The notes: generated by a model from the sequence alone, not told the origin. 64,000 bases of DNA from Linnemannia elongata (GCA_036320915.1 JAXBDG010000001.1:2604001-2668000), one strand, 5' to 3'. Counted from the first letter of the stretch, positions 10,844-22,112 are shown. Numbers and translations: made by a program.

Positions 10844-12955
10844 CTAGCGGAAGAGGGCCCACTTGGGGGCAAAGATGCGTCGGATCTCTTCCGCAGGTGT
10901 CTGTTCAAACTCACTCCCAATGCAAAGTCGAGAAAGAACAGGTAGACATCGGAACCCCTCATGATCCATCTCCTTCACCATCTCCATCACGTCTAATATC
11001 AACCCCAAGTTCTTAAGTTGCTCCTGCACAGTCGACAACCCTTTGCCTGTATCCCTCTGATCCAATCGGTGGTCCCGTCCAGTCTCCAGTATCTTCTCCT
11101 CCTCGCGCCAAGTGCACCACCGTGCCATCTTTTCCCATCTCTTGGCCTTGAACTTTTCGCTCTGACCCGAAGGAATCATCCAGTTCAGATCCCACAGGTC
11201 GCATTCAGAAGTGTTGAGATTGTAATGTAGCCGTTCCAAACACTCGAGACGTGCCAGCAGACAAAGACCACTCTCCAATCGCAGCTGCAGAGCCGATCTC
11301 TGCGGTATGCCACCCTCAGTACAAGGAGGAGGGATGTGAATCGCAAGATGTCGGAGGCGGGGACAGACGCGAGCAACGTAGCCATTGAGAACCCGCAACT
11401 GGACATCATACATAACCTCGCCGGTTTTGAAGCACCGCAGATCGAGATCGAGGGACTGGAGGTTGCGACACGCCCAGATTAGGTTTCCGGGGACGAGGTC
11501 AATATTGACACCGGCAATCTTGTCCCAGCGAAAGGCAGATTGGTCCGAGTAATTGTACTTGCGGCGGTCGTAAATATCCATGTGGAAGAGGAGATAGTAC
11601 CCGTTCATCAACTTGAACTCTTGAACGTTGGGGGATCGACAGAGGTATTGATGGACTACTTTGATGGTCGCCCACCAATTCGTTTTATCGGCTCTGATAC
11701 TGGATAGAGGGGGTTGCAAAGAAGGGTGAACGCCGTACTGGAAGTCGGAGTAAGGTTCTCGGCTGCTCGTCCAATGAATCTTGAGACTGCTGATCACATC
11801 GAGGTGGCTGTGCAGGTTCCGGTTGAGGATTAAGGGTGCAGAAGTGACCAGGTCATTACCCGACACGGTCCAGTCAATCAGGTTAGGCAGGTCGTCGATG
11901 AGGGCCGCATACATTTCGGCCGTCTCTCCAGCAGTGGCAGTGTCCTTGAGGAGGGAGAAATGGAACGAGCGCAAAGCCGATGTGAGAGGGAGGGTAGTCA
12001 AGAGTCGGACGAGGCGCCGCCAGTCATAGTCGCACGTGGCAAGACCGGCCTCGTCGTACTGGTCGTCCCCCTTGATCAGGTGAATCAGATGCAATACTTC
12101 GAGGTGGGGTGTGTGCTCGAGCATGTCTTCAAGGTTCGACTGCTCGAAAATGGCTCGCCCGAGGACGAACGAACGGAGGGTGCCGGGAGTACGATGTGCA
12201 GGCGACGCATCCTTGTCTGCGGTTGTAGTGATAGGTCGCCATAGTCCCGGTATTTGAATGACATTGTTGTATCCGACAGCCTCGACGTGAAGTACCTCCA
12301 GCAGCGTGCAGTGGGACAATATAGAATTAATATCCAAGACCATAGCCGAAGATGTACGTATCCTGAGGTGAGTAAGCGCAGGAACCAATGGTAACAACCC
12401 CGCAACTCGTGTCGATGTCTGAATGGCTCCATGGAGGTCCAGTTCCCGCAGAGGACTAAAGTAGAGGGAATCCCTCGTCCGCCTCCACATAACCTTATCC
12501 TGGTACATCCGCAATCGTTCCTGAGCCGTTCGCAGCCCCCCTGTATTATCCTTTTCATCCTCCTGACACCTGACCAGGTATTGTCGATGAGCAACCTTCA
12601 ACCTCTCGATCATCTTGTTCCACCTCACCTGATCATCCACAAACCACCCGCACTGCCAAAGGAGTCGCCCTGCGCCTGGGATTTTGTACAGGTATCGATC
12701 ATCACTGACACGGTGGTCCCAGGAGACCTGTCGAAGGATCCGGGATTGGTTCATATGGAACCATTGCCGACAGACGAGGAGGACTGTATGGAGGAGCGTT
12801 TGTTCGTCGATGATGAAGAAGAAGATACGTTCGAGAATTTCCGGGATATCTAGGGGTGACGGGCGAGTCGCAGGTTGCCGTTGTTGTTTGAGGGATGTGT
12901 TAGTGGTGGGTATCAGTTGGTGGTTCCTCGAGTTTTTTCGCAACGAGAGTCGCAT
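10844..12955 (-). CDS. F-box/LRR-type protein
   Basis: Single exon, 703 residues from the ATG at 12953-12955. The frame stays open 59 codons further upstream, but the paralogues all start with a short M-x-L-x-L-x-K head. That favours the internal start, MRLSLRKNSRNH. The F-box spans residues about 33-80 (SPLDIPEILERIFFFI, LLVCRQWFHMNQ, VSWD). The remainder is an RNI-like leucine-rich region with FHFSLLKD, NLIWACRNLQSLDLDL and GYVARVCPRLRHLAIHI. Near the end comes a conserved block (KNLGLILDVMEMVKEMDHEGFRCLPVL) that all full-length family members carry. Expected role: SCF adaptor. It is divergent with the next F-box gene across a 540-base promoter region. Confidence 0.85.
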   Translation of the reverse strand: MRLSLRKNSRNHQLIPTTNTSLKQQRQPATRPSPLDIPEILERIFFFIIDEQTLLHTVLLVCRQWFHMNQSRILRQVSWDHRVSDDRYLYKIPGAGRLLWQCGWFVDDQVRWNKMIERLKVAHRQYLVRCQEDEKDNTGGLRTAQERLRMYQDKVMWRRTRDSLYFSPLRELDLHGAIQTSTRVAGLLPLVPALTHLRIRTSSAMVLDINSILSHCTLLEVLHVEAVGYNNVIQIPGLWRPITTTADKDASPAHRTPGTLRSFVLGRAIFEQSNLEDMLEHTPHLEVLHLIHLIKGDDQYDEAGLATCDYDWRRLVRLLTTLPLTSALRSFHFSLLKDTATAGETAEMYAALIDDLPNLIDWTVSGNDLVTSAPLILNRNLHSHLDVISSLKIHWTSSREPYSDFQYGVHPSLQPPLSSIRADKTNWWATIKVVHQYLCRSPNVQEFKLMNGYYLLFHMDIYDRRKYNYSDQSAFRWDKIAGVNIDLVPGNLIWACRNLQSLDLDLRCFKTGEVMYDVQLRVLNGYVARVCPRLRHLAIHIPPPCTEGGIPQRSALQLRLESGLCLLARLECLERLHYNLNTSECDLWDLNWMIPSGQSEKFKAKRWEKMARWCTWREEEKILETGRDHRLDQRDTGKGLSTVQEQLKNLGLILDVMEMVKEMDHEGFRCLPVLSRLCIGSEFEQTPAEEIRRIFAPKWALFR

Positions 12956-13132
12956 TGTTGGTTCGCTTGTCGATGTGAACTGTGAGTGTTGAAGGAAGAA
13001 GAAAGCAAAAGTCGACGAAATAAGAATGCGAAAGAGCGAGAGAGTGAGCTTCACCCTAAGCCACAGTCTCTTCTCGCACAGATTCGTAATCCAATATGCG
13101 ACCTTAGCAGAATTTACCTCCCATGGTGCCAA

Positions 13133-13495
13133 CGCTCATTTTTTTTCCGTTATTTTGCATGAAAGATCCAAAACAGAAGCGGCGAACAAAGACGGCGACA
13201 GTGAGCACCGCCATTAGGTACACGAAGTCCTAAAGGGCAGAAGCGGCCTAGACCGTTGTGGCAAAGCAAAAATGAAAAAAAAGGGAGAGCATTTTTCTCC
13301 GCCATAATCTTTTTAATTTCGACCCTTGACTTCGACTGTGTCGTGCTCTCATTCTTTTTGCTTGTTCATACATTATTAACCCTTCATTGATTCCTTTCGC
13401 TTTCCTTCATCCTCAATTACTCAACATCCATCCATCCTTTCACTCTCTTTCCCCTTTCATCCTCTCTCTCACTATTTCCTTCACTCACCTCCAAA
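13133..13495. other. shared promoter of two divergent F-box genes
   Basis: There is no gene. The plus half (13400-13490) is strongly C/T-rich, as in front of other starts in this window. Confidence 0.4.
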
Positions 13496-15496
13496 ATGTC
13501 ATTGTTAACAAGACTCTTCGAAAAATACACCACCTCCACCCACAGGCAGCCCATATCTCCCAACTCTCTCTCCTCATTAATACCTACAAACCCCCCACAC
13601 CGTCTATTTACCATCACCGAAATCCTACAACACATCTTCTCCTACATCGACGACTCAACCCTCACCCGAATCATCGTCCTCGTCTCCCGTCAATGGCTCC
13701 ATCTCGCCTACCCGCGTGTCCAACGACCTCTCTACTGGGACCATCGATGGCGTATCAATAACCTTAAACAGGCACTTACACTCTTACCGGGTGCGGGGAG
13801 ATTTTCGGTTTGTGTGCCCGATGCTACGAACGATGATGAGAGTCGGCAATTGATATTGAAAGCGCTGAAGGGACTAGACGAGACTGTGATGATGGGGTTG
13901 GAGAGGAGGAAGGGTAGGGGAAAGCAGAAGGGGATGGCGATGTTCTTTTCACCGTTAAGGGAGCTGGAGATTCAAATATCCTTTGCACAGTTGAGAGGTA
14001 GAGATAATGTGAATACTTTGCCGCTTCCGGCGTCCTTGCGGGTGTTAAAGGTCCAGTTGAGTAATTACCATGGGTCACCTGTGGATTTGGGGAGGATATT
14101 GAAGGAGTGTCCGCTGTTGGAAACGTTACATATCCGGGTGTTTGATTATACCTCCGTCAAAGGATCTACCATCTCTCCTTTATCGTCCAAGGCAGCTCCT
14201 CTCCCACTGCGGTCATTCATCCTCTCCGGGACACAATTCGACCAATCCTGCCTTGAGCTACTCCTCGCCGCCGTCGACCCACAACTGTTCAAAGAACTCA
14301 AGCTCATCAACCTCAATGACACCCACCCACGCTATACCATGTCCCGTCTCCTCACAAGTCTGGCCCCCTTCCATTTCTCCGCTTTTCATTTCTCCGCCCA
14401 CGACAACCTCCAAACCCTAGACGATATCCGCCAGAAGATGATCGATCTCTGCCCGGAAGCCACAGAGTGGTCTCTACGACCTTACGACATCCACCCCACC
14501 ATCCTGCAGGAGCTTGAATCCCTCCCCAATGTCATAACAACCCTGGAGCTCCCACGCCCTTACAGTCACCACCAAGAAAGTTGCGTCTCTAACACTAGCG
14601 TCCAAATCAACCCTTCCATCCTCCACCGCTTCCTCTGCACGTCTCCGCACCTGGTTCACCTAAAAAACATCCACCTCAACGCCATGCAATTCGAAGGGAT
14701 GGACATCCACCGCCGCTCCCCCTTTGGCGACCTAGACCATTGGTCCCAATACCGCTACACAAACACCCCCGGCACATCCTTGGATGCCATCACTCCCGGG
14801 ATCTGGGCCTGCCGTGGTCTGGAGTCCCTCCACATCAACCTCCACGGCCATGAAGAACACGGTCTCCGCTCCCCTGTCCACAGCCGGATCTTCTTTGGCT
14901 ATATATCCATCGTATGTCCAAACCTGACAGACCTCCAACTAACCGTCTCTAGTGAATGCCGAAAACGCAACACTGTCCATACCAAGAACATGTCCCTAGT
15001 GTATTTTACAGATTTCTGTATGCGCCTCGAGGGTGGGTTCTGTCTACTCTCCCGGCTCAAGTATCTAATAACCTTCCGGCTGGACGCCTACTCGATCTCG
15101 AGGAAATCAGGATGTTGGCCTGTGGATCTGAACTGGATTGTTGCAGAGGGGAACAAGCCCCAGAACCGGGAGAAGAGACGTAAAGTCGTGGCAGGGTGGA
15201 ATGAAAAACTGGGCATAGAGAAGAGCCTCGAGAAGGAACGTTTGTTGACCGGTGCTCGATACGCAAATGTCCTCGCCCTCGAGAACGGTGACTATAATGG
15301 TGAGGAAGAAGGGGGGTTGGCGGGGCAGTTGAAGAACTTGGGGTTGCTATCAGAGGTCAAGGCGGTGGTAGAGGAAATGGACCAGGATGGGTACAGATGT
15401 TTTCCAGTCCTGGACAGGGTCTCGTTTTCGTGGGCGATCGCTCAGCGTCCTGCCGATGCGCTCGCATATCTCTTTCCTGGCGGTAAACCACGCTAA
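13496..15496 (+). CDS. F-box/LRR-type protein
   Basis: Single exon, 666 residues. The head MSLLTRLFEKYTTST is followed by an F-box at about residues 36-85 (FTITEILQHIFSYI, IVLVSRQWLHLAYP, LYWDHRW). Leucine-rich segments fill the middle, with the family phrases FHFSAHDN, GIWACRGLESLHINLHG and GYISIVCPNLTDLQL, and GGFCLLSRLKYL further on. The conserved C-terminal block QLKNLGLLSEVKAVVEEMDQ is present. It is a likely SCF adaptor of unknown substrate. It ends 139 bases from the convergent giant gene. AATAAA follows the stop within about 15 bases. Confidence 0.85.
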   Translation: MSLLTRLFEKYTTSTHRQPISPNSLSSLIPTNPPHRLFTITEILQHIFSYIDDSTLTRIIVLVSRQWLHLAYPRVQRPLYWDHRWRINNLKQALTLLPGAGRFSVCVPDATNDDESRQLILKALKGLDETVMMGLERRKGRGKQKGMAMFFSPLRELEIQISFAQLRGRDNVNTLPLPASLRVLKVQLSNYHGSPVDLGRILKECPLLETLHIRVFDYTSVKGSTISPLSSKAAPLPLRSFILSGTQFDQSCLELLLAAVDPQLFKELKLINLNDTHPRYTMSRLLTSLAPFHFSAFHFSAHDNLQTLDDIRQKMIDLCPEATEWSLRPYDIHPTILQELESLPNVITTLELPRPYSHHQESCVSNTSVQINPSILHRFLCTSPHLVHLKNIHLNAMQFEGMDIHRRSPFGDLDHWSQYRYTNTPGTSLDAITPGIWACRGLESLHINLHGHEEHGLRSPVHSRIFFGYISIVCPNLTDLQLTVSSECRKRNTVHTKNMSLVYFTDFCMRLEGGFCLLSRLKYLITFRLDAYSISRKSGCWPVDLNWIVAEGNKPQNREKRRKVVAGWNEKLGIEKSLEKERLLTGARYANVLALENGDYNGEEEGGLAGQLKNLGLLSEVKAVVEEMDQDGYRCFPVLDRVSFSWAIAQRPADALAYLFPGGKPR

Positions 15497-15635
15497 TCAA
15501 CTTGGAATAAAAAACAACAACGACATGTTCGTTACAATAAAAAATTTGATCCGCTAACCCAACCCAAGTCTCCAAGCAACGACTGAGAAAGGTACTCAAT
15601 GAAGACACAAAAAAAATGCATTGTATTTATTAGAA

Positions 15636-18600
15636 CTAATAGGTGTATATAGGAAGTGTAGAATGTAGGAAACGAAGGTACTCCCGTTCATGGTCCGATA
15701 CATGTAAAAGAACACGATCTCGACTCAACTTTGGATACACACCCTTCGCAGTTCTCGATCCCTCAAGGAACACATCCTGGTGCACCCAATAACGACTGTA
15801 CCTCAGGTCAACAACAAAATCCTCTCTAAAGTCACCGCTTCTCGACTGTAAAATGCCCTCTGCTTCCCAATTATACTCCTTGCAGAAAAGAGACAGAACC
15901 CCAAGTCGCGAAAAGTTCAAGGATTTCAACATCGTTTTCAGGACTTCTCCATCTGACAGGGACAAGGAGAGTCTCTTTAAAGGAAAGCGCCCAAGGAGAC
16001 CCTGAAGATCGATATTAATCGGGAAGTTGCACTCAATCATCATTGAATCCAGCTGACTAACCTCATTCTGGCGGACGAGATAATCAGTGAGGGCCTGGGA
16101 GTCATCCTCATGCATAAGGGATATAGCAAGAGACTTCAACGACTGCACACGGACATGCTGGAGGAGCGCTCTTGAATGGCGGCCAGTACCAAAGTGAATA
16201 AGGTCCAAGCGAGGAAGTACTGACGCCAAGATCTTGATGGCGTTGTCAGTCATCCTGGTAGCGATGGTGAGGTGGGACAGCCTAGATAGGGTGAATCCGC
16301 TATGGGGTTCGACGAAGAGGGTCTTCTCACTTTGTCTGGATCCAGACCTGGCTGCAGATGTCAGCAACCGAGTGGACGCCAGATCGAAGGCTTGGTTCTC
16401 CGAAGTGATATCACGAAGCACCAACACTTCCAGTCGGTCCTGTGCTTCTTTGATTGCCCGTCGGAGGTAGCCTGGAGTTCTCGTAACCGCAGTGCAAACA
16501 ACATCCTTCAAGGACTTCGTGGCGCTCAGAATGATCGTTTCGTCTTCGCTATTATCCGCACCTCCCAGGCCATATAGGTGCAGAACCTGGAGTTTTGTTA
16601 ATGACGAGATCGCATGGTGAATCGGTAGATCCACCATGTTGTTCTCAGTACTAGAGCCGAGGCGGACGTCGACAAGCTCAGTGCAGAGACGCAGGATGTC
16701 GGCCAGACGGGAATTATCTTCAGCAGTAACCTTTTGTTGGTAATGAAAGCTCCGAAGGAGTGACGGGCGACGGTTGAAAGGAAGGTCCGGCATTCTTGTC
16801 GCGAGCGGAAGAAGGTTGGTGAGTGATAGTCCTCGAAGATTGGTCCCTGAGAAGAGATCGAAAAGAGCGTAGTAACGCTTCTTTCCTGAAAATAGCGCCG
16901 CGATGGTGGTGTTCTCCACTTCAAAGTCCTTGAGGTCCAAGTTGAGGGTCCGGACGTTAGAGCGGTTTAGCATGTCCGCAATCATGACCAAGTCTGAGGG
17001 GCCAAACTTCCAGTCCATGGAGACATCGAGGACATCAATTGCTGGTGCTTGATTGGCAAGTCGTTTGAAAAAGTCCTTGGCCGAGGTGCTGGAAGCCAAG
17101 CTGATAGTGACTTTGCGGAAATAAGGGTCATAGATGCCACCGGCTGACTTGACAGACAGGACAAACGCGTCCAAGGCAGTCTGGCAATAGGTCTCCTTGT
17201 AATGATCGAAGCAGACCCACTTCACTTGTCCTTGATCGGTCGTAATCCTGTAGAGGTTGCCAAGAATTTTGTCCGCGTCCTTCTTCCGCAAGAACGTGTC
17301 AAGCCGACGGAGGTCGGCCCCCTCGAGTGCAGCCAGGTCCTTGAACATGTCTTCCTCCTGGTCCACATTGTTGGCCCTTGAGCCCGCATCCACCACCGTT
17401 TCGTTATCTAACTTCTGCTCCAGAAAGTTGATCGACATATTGACTGCCTTCATTGTGCTCTCGGAGATCGACTTGGCCCCGTCCATGGTATCCTTGATAC
17501 TTTCTTCGGCAAGGGCCACAGCTGGAGCAATTACAGTCGTGACGGTCAAGCAGTGCTTCAGAATCCGGAGCATCCCAAGAACATAGGGACCATACTGCTC
17601 AAAGAACTCTGTGGGGCGAGAGAGCTCGTAACCTTCATGTTTGGCCAAATGGATGCTGTTCTTGATGGCGATGGGAGGGGTGAACGCAGCAGCGGCAATG
17701 GTGAGTTGACCAGAGGAAGAACCATGAGTGACGTCATTAGCACAATCCTCGCCGCACTCACAGAGGAAGTAGAGCCGGAACCTCTCCATCAAAAAGCTCC
17801 TAGGATCCCACTTCTCGTACGCGTCTGGGAGGATGACGAACAGGCGTGGGATCGGATACTCGTGTAGCTCATAGTTTTGGACCAAAATGGCATCAATGCG
17901 TTGCTGGGCGACGATCAGTCGGTCGATGGCCTGTTGCTGCATCCTGTGCATCTCCTCGTCCCTCGCCTTGGCTGCTGCTAGTTCCTGTAGCATCTTTTCT
18001 TCCCGTTCCTTGGCCTCGGCAAGCTGTGTGAGTGTGTCGTTTTGTCGCTGGACCATCTGGAAGAGCTGTTGCATAAGCTGAACATGGTGGGCAGACTGGT
18101 CTTCGGTCGAGTGGTCAAGCTTGGCCTGAATCTGCGAGATCTCCGAGGCAACCGACGATAACACTGCCATAGGGCGAGCAATGGACGTCGTCTGATACAA
18201 GGAGGAGGTCGATGACGAAGCTGGCAGCGTAAGAATTCCAAGAGGGCTGGCTGGTCCAAGGGTGTAAGAGTGAGTTGGCAGAGAGGACTCAAGTGCGACT
18301 GTTGACATTGCAGCGCTCAGGTTATCATCGAGGTGCCATTGGGCCTGAAGGCGAACATCCTGTGGGCTGATGTTGCTGTAGAAACTGCTTGAAGAGGAAG
18401 CGGCGACAATGTCGACAACATCGTCCGGGTAATGAGCAATCCTGTTGGGCTCATACCTAATTAAATACAGACGATGGACAGGTGAGTACGATAATTGAGG
18501 GGCGAATGCATTTATATGTTGTTTCTTTCTGTTTATTGCGTTAATGAAAAGGGTTAATTTCTTACAACTGCTCGTTCTCGTCCTCGAGAAAGTTGAGAAC

Positions 18601-18747
18601 AACACCGTTGACTTTGAATAGCGAGGCGTCGGGAAAGGAACGTTGGATGTCTGTAATACGACTGTAGAGTTCTCCTGTGATTTTGTCCCTCCTAACAGCA
18701 AGTAACTCGACTCTGGCTTCTTGACGAAAGCGCTGGTGTGGGTTCAT
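15636..18747 (-). CDS. giant family member 1: head, coiled coil, CxCx3C core, LRR tail
   Basis: Exons 18747-18566 and 18456-15636 give 1000 residues; the intron splits the codon after ENEQ, as in both sister genes. Residues 1-80 form a compact head (VELLAVRRDKITGELYSRI, FKVNGVVLNFLEDENEQ, IAHYPDD). A Ser-rich linker is followed by a Gln/Glu-rich coiled coil. The core starts at YPIPRLFVILPDAYEKWDPR, contains FLCECGEDC (a CxCx3C set) and goes on with IHLAKHEGYELSRPTEFFE. A hydrophobic stretch (TVTTVIAPAVALA) precedes an amphipathic helix, then ALEGADLRRLDTFLRKKDADKI and WVCFDHYKE. The C-terminal 500 residues are leucine-rich, RNI-like. I recognise no characterised family. AATAAA starts within ten bases of the stop. 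Confidence 0.8.
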
Positions 18748-19093
18748 GGAGGAGGGTTCGTTGAAGGAGTATAAAAGGTGAAGCGAGAATGTGCTGGTTT
18801 TGTTGTTCCGTTGCTGGTGTTGTTGCTGATGAGTGTGATAGTGTAAGAGTGTTGAGTGATTTGATTGAAGGTGGGAGGATGAGGATGAGAAAGAGGTGAA
18901 GGAGAGGTTGAACGAATGGAGCAAAGAGAAGGAAGAGCGATGGAAGGGATGAGGATGAACCTCAGTCAGCCAGGAAAGGACGGTACGAAGGACGAAGAAA
19001 AGAAGACAAAGGAAGAAGCGACCAAGAAGTGTGTCACAAAGGCTGAGAGACAAGGTTTAATTGCTCGATGGTCCGTTCAGGGGTACATCGGAT
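18748..19093. other. leader and promoter of giant gene 1
   Basis: Read on the minus strand this is C/T/A-rich (TCACTC, CATCCTC units), as in front of the other giant genes. No gene of its own is seen. Confidence 0.4.
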
Positions 19094-19095
19094 TA

Positions 19096-19189
19096 GAGCT
19101 GCGAGCGAGACATTATTTTTGTCAGTTACAGAAAAATTACCGTGCAAACAACCAGTAACTGACAAAAAATAATGTCTCGCTCGCAGCTC
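19096..19189. mobile_element. short foldback MITE
   Basis: Two ~34-base arms (19096-19129 and 19155-19189) are inverted copies differing by one base in an A/T run. They begin GAGCTGCGAGCGAGACAT, with a 25-base loop. TA flanks both sides (19094-19095 and 19190-19191), as expected for Tc1/mariner-type insertion. There is no coding capacity. It sits in the promoter region between giant gene 1 and the divergent F-box gene. Confidence 0.75.
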
Positions 19190-19191
19190 TA

Positions 19192-20102
19192 GTATGGTCT
19201 AGCGAAAGGAGATACAAGAAGGATGGAGGTGAGGGTCGTGTTCGGTGTTTTGTTTTTGGTGAGGTGATGAGTGTTGGTGATTGCGAAGGGCGGATGAGTG
19301 AATGAATGAAGGCGAGGAATGAGCTGTTGGATGGAGGTGTGGCGAGAAGGTAGGTATGAGTGGAGGGAAGTGCAGGCAGAAAAGGAAGAGAAAACAAGGA
19401 GAAAGGAGAAAGGCAACGTAAAAGTAACATGCGTACACGATATTGGTAATGGCGAGCTCTGACAAACAATTGAATTCTGTATCCTTGACCAAAGGAAGCG
19501 TCTAGACCCCTATACTTCTTACACCATCTCCCTTTTTTTTGTTGTCCGCTACTCACACTCTCAGATTGATCTTTACATTCTTTCAAGTCATGGCCAGGGC
19601 GAGGGGATTGATAACTGAACTGTGGCCGAACCAAGTGCGACCAGTAACTAAGATTGGCCTCATCTGGTCCCTGTAATCTGTATCTGTTTTTTATCACTCT
19701 CCCTCAAGGAGATCCAAGCCTGTTGGTAACCAATGGGAGACTCAAGGGTCATTCGGGTAAGATCAGTTTACTTCATAGTTCGATTGACGCTAAAAAAAAA
19801 AAGCGAACAAACCAGGCTGTTGCAACATGCAAATTCATACGCAAAACGCCTGGCCTACCAAAGGTCGAAAGAAATGGTCACCTGTGACGGTGACTTGAAC
19901 ACATTCAGTTCCATGGAACTCACATTCATCGTCATCTCGAACACTCTCTCCTTTTCTCCATAGCCACCCACTCTTTCCTTCATGCCCACCTTGTCTTCAG
20001 TGGATACTGAACTCCCCTACTTTCACCCTCATTGCCATTTGTACATCTAATTTCGCAATCACTGTCCTCCTGGACATCATCACCGTCTTCCACACTCCCT
20101 CC
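19192..20102. other. intergenic region
   Basis: There are only weak open frames. The 187-codon minus frame at 19137-19697 begins inside the MITE and has no family motif. The last 200 bases are C/T-rich leader sequence of the 20103 gene. Confidence 0.4.
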
Positions 20103-22112
20103 TTGCTTTCATCGCTCTTCGCATTCAACAAGGAAAGAATGTCGACCTCCCCAGCCTCATATCAACCAGGTTCCCAACCAAAACAATTAACGCCTTCTTC
20201 TATTCGACCTCTATCACCACTTGACATCCCAGAGCTACTCGAACTCATATTCTCCTTCATCAAAGGACATACGCTCAGAACATCCATCCTCGTCTGCCGA
20301 CAATGGTATCGCCTAAATCAAGACCGTCTGTTCCGAGAGGTGGCCTGGGACATCAATTGGAACCCCTCTGCACCAAATCAAGCCTTGAGGCAACTACCCG
20401 GCGCCGGACGATTGGTGTTGAGTTGCAGCCATGAAAACCCCGAGTTGCGCGTTCCCGATCTGCATAGTGCCCTCCTAGCCCTCAAGACACCCGCACGCGA
20501 ATGGACGACACTGTCACCTTTGGCCTGGTATCGAAAAACTGCAGCAGTGATCTCAGCGACAGAATTCGATAACTACAGTCCTCTTCGAGAATTGGTGCTC
20601 ATGACGGGACTCAACTTCAAGGACACAGCGATGGACCTTTTGCCATTCCCTCCATCTTTGACCAGCCTTACCATTCACCAAGACGCGCAGGTTTCTCTCG
20701 ACATTGGGAGGATTCTGGCCATTTGCCCTCTCTTGAGGACCTTGAATCTATCAAGCAAGTTAGTGATGGTATTCCGTGGACCGTACACGAGCCAAGGAAA
20801 AGGCGCACTTCAGGGTCAATTGCCGTTGCAGTCCCTAGTTCTTCAGCACCCCGCAGTCCGCCAGTCATGGATAGAGGATTTGCTGACGATCACGCCCCAT
20901 CTCCAGGAACTCCAACTTATCAACCTCAAAGGCTACAACGGTGCACCTTGGCATGCCCCCCGGTTCCGCGCCTACCTACAGGACCTCTCTCTCGGTAACC
21001 TCAGGCTGTTCCATTTCTCGCAGCATTGGAGCAGCATTGTCGAGCCCGATCAGGCAGAGATGGCGTTCGCGCTTTTCCCCTTGACAAAGGAGCGGTCTTT
21101 CCTCTGCTATGATTTGACGCCGGAGATTGTTAGCAGTTTGACAGCGCAGTCGATCATGTTGACGACCCTCGAGATACTCCTACCTTACGACGTGTACTGC
21201 TATCGAGATGGCTGGCGGCGAGATAATCTTGCTCACGGATATATGTACACGGCGCGACTGTTACATCAGCTCCTTTGTGAATGCCCCAACCTACGACACC
21301 TCAGGACGCTCAAGATACCCTACATGACCTATTGGATGGACATTCACTTTCGTCTCGACCATTTCTTCACGCTCACGGATGGATATGGCCCATCACGGCG
21401 TTCGGTAAGGCCTGTGCCTGGGATCTGGATCTGTCGAGGCTTGAAGACATTGGACCTGGACCTACACATTCACGAGCGCACAAAAGTGAGAGGTGATTTG
21501 CATTTGAGAATCGCTTATGGATATGTCGCCCGAGTCTGCCCCCACTTGGAGGACCTTCAGATCTCGTTTCCGGACCACTGTATATGTCCGGCTGGTTATC
21601 AAGATTGGGATTACAAACCGTTTGGTCTAAGCGGAGGGATGTGTATCCTTTCGAGTCTGGCGCGTTTGGAGCGTCTCAGGGTAGAATACAGAAACGGAGC
21701 TCCCGATTGCCAGCTCGCAGAGTTGAATTGGCTGTGTCGATCTGGACGGACGGAGGAGCACAGGGCGAGAAGGAGGGCGATTGTTGAGGAATGGAAAGAA
21801 AAATGTGAAAGAGAGGCTGATTTGGAGAGTATGCGTTTGCGAGGCGTTGCCGTGTCTCCAAAGCTCCTGCTTGGATCAGGACATATGGAATTCGAGCTGA
21901 TGGAAAGACTGAAGAACCAGGGTCTTCTTCGGGATGTGGTGGATGCGGTGAGAGACATGGACACGGATGAGTTTGATTGTCTACCAGAGTTGCGTCGACT
22001 TGCTTGTGGTCGCCACCTGGAGCAGACACCGGAGAAGGAGATGAGGTCGGTCTTTCATTCTGGGCTTTCGGGATTCATTGGAGGATGGCTTTCTTCATGG
22101 GGCTTGCTTTAA
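20103..22112 (+). CDS. F-box/LRR-type protein
   Basis: Single exon, 669 residues. Two starts are possible, MLSSLFAFNKER at 20103 or the in-frame MSTSPASY at 20139. The first gives the hydrophobic/basic head seen in paralogues. The F-box is at residues 37-82 (SPLDIPELLELIFSFI, ILVCRQWYRLNQ, VAWD). The leucine-rich region carries EDLLTITPHLQELQLINL, LHQLLCECPNLRHLRTLK, GIWICRGLKTLDLDLHIHE and GYVARVCPHLEDLQI, and RTEEHRARRRAIVEEW lies near the end. It probably works as an SCF adaptor. It is head to head with giant gene 1, with a MITE between them. AATAAA lies about 8 bases after the stop. Confidence 0.85.
   Translation: MLSSLFAFNKERMSTSPASYQPGSQPKQLTPSSIRPLSPLDIPELLELIFSFIKGHTLRTSILVCRQWYRLNQDRLFREVAWDINWNPSAPNQALRQLPGAGRLVLSCSHENPELRVPDLHSALLALKTPAREWTTLSPLAWYRKTAAVISATEFDNYSPLRELVLMTGLNFKDTAMDLLPFPPSLTSLTIHQDAQVSLDIGRILAICPLLRTLNLSSKLVMVFRGPYTSQGKGALQGQLPLQSLVLQHPAVRQSWIEDLLTITPHLQELQLINLKGYNGAPWHAPRFRAYLQDLSLGNLRLFHFSQHWSSIVEPDQAEMAFALFPLTKERSFLCYDLTPEIVSSLTAQSIMLTTLEILLPYDVYCYRDGWRRDNLAHGYMYTARLLHQLLCECPNLRHLRTLKIPYMTYWMDIHFRLDHFFTLTDGYGPSRRSVRPVPGIWICRGLKTLDLDLHIHERTKVRGDLHLRIAYGYVARVCPHLEDLQISFPDHCICPAGYQDWDYKPFGLSGGMCILSSLARLERLRVEYRNGAPDCQLAELNWLCRSGRTEEHRARRRAIVEEWKEKCEREADLESMRLRGVAVSPKLLLGSGHMEFELMERLKNQGLLRDVVDAVRDMDTDEFDCLPELRRLACGRHLEQTPEKEMRSVFHSGLSGFIGGWLSSWGLL

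Noticed and set aside
12985..13132. Longer start for the F-box gene at 10844
   Set aside because: The extra 59 residues do not match any paralogue, and the internal ATG aligns with the other family heads.
19137..19697. 187-codon minus frame
   Set aside because: It ends in the MITE arm and has low-complexity Ser/Pro/Leu content; probably leader or intergenic DNA.
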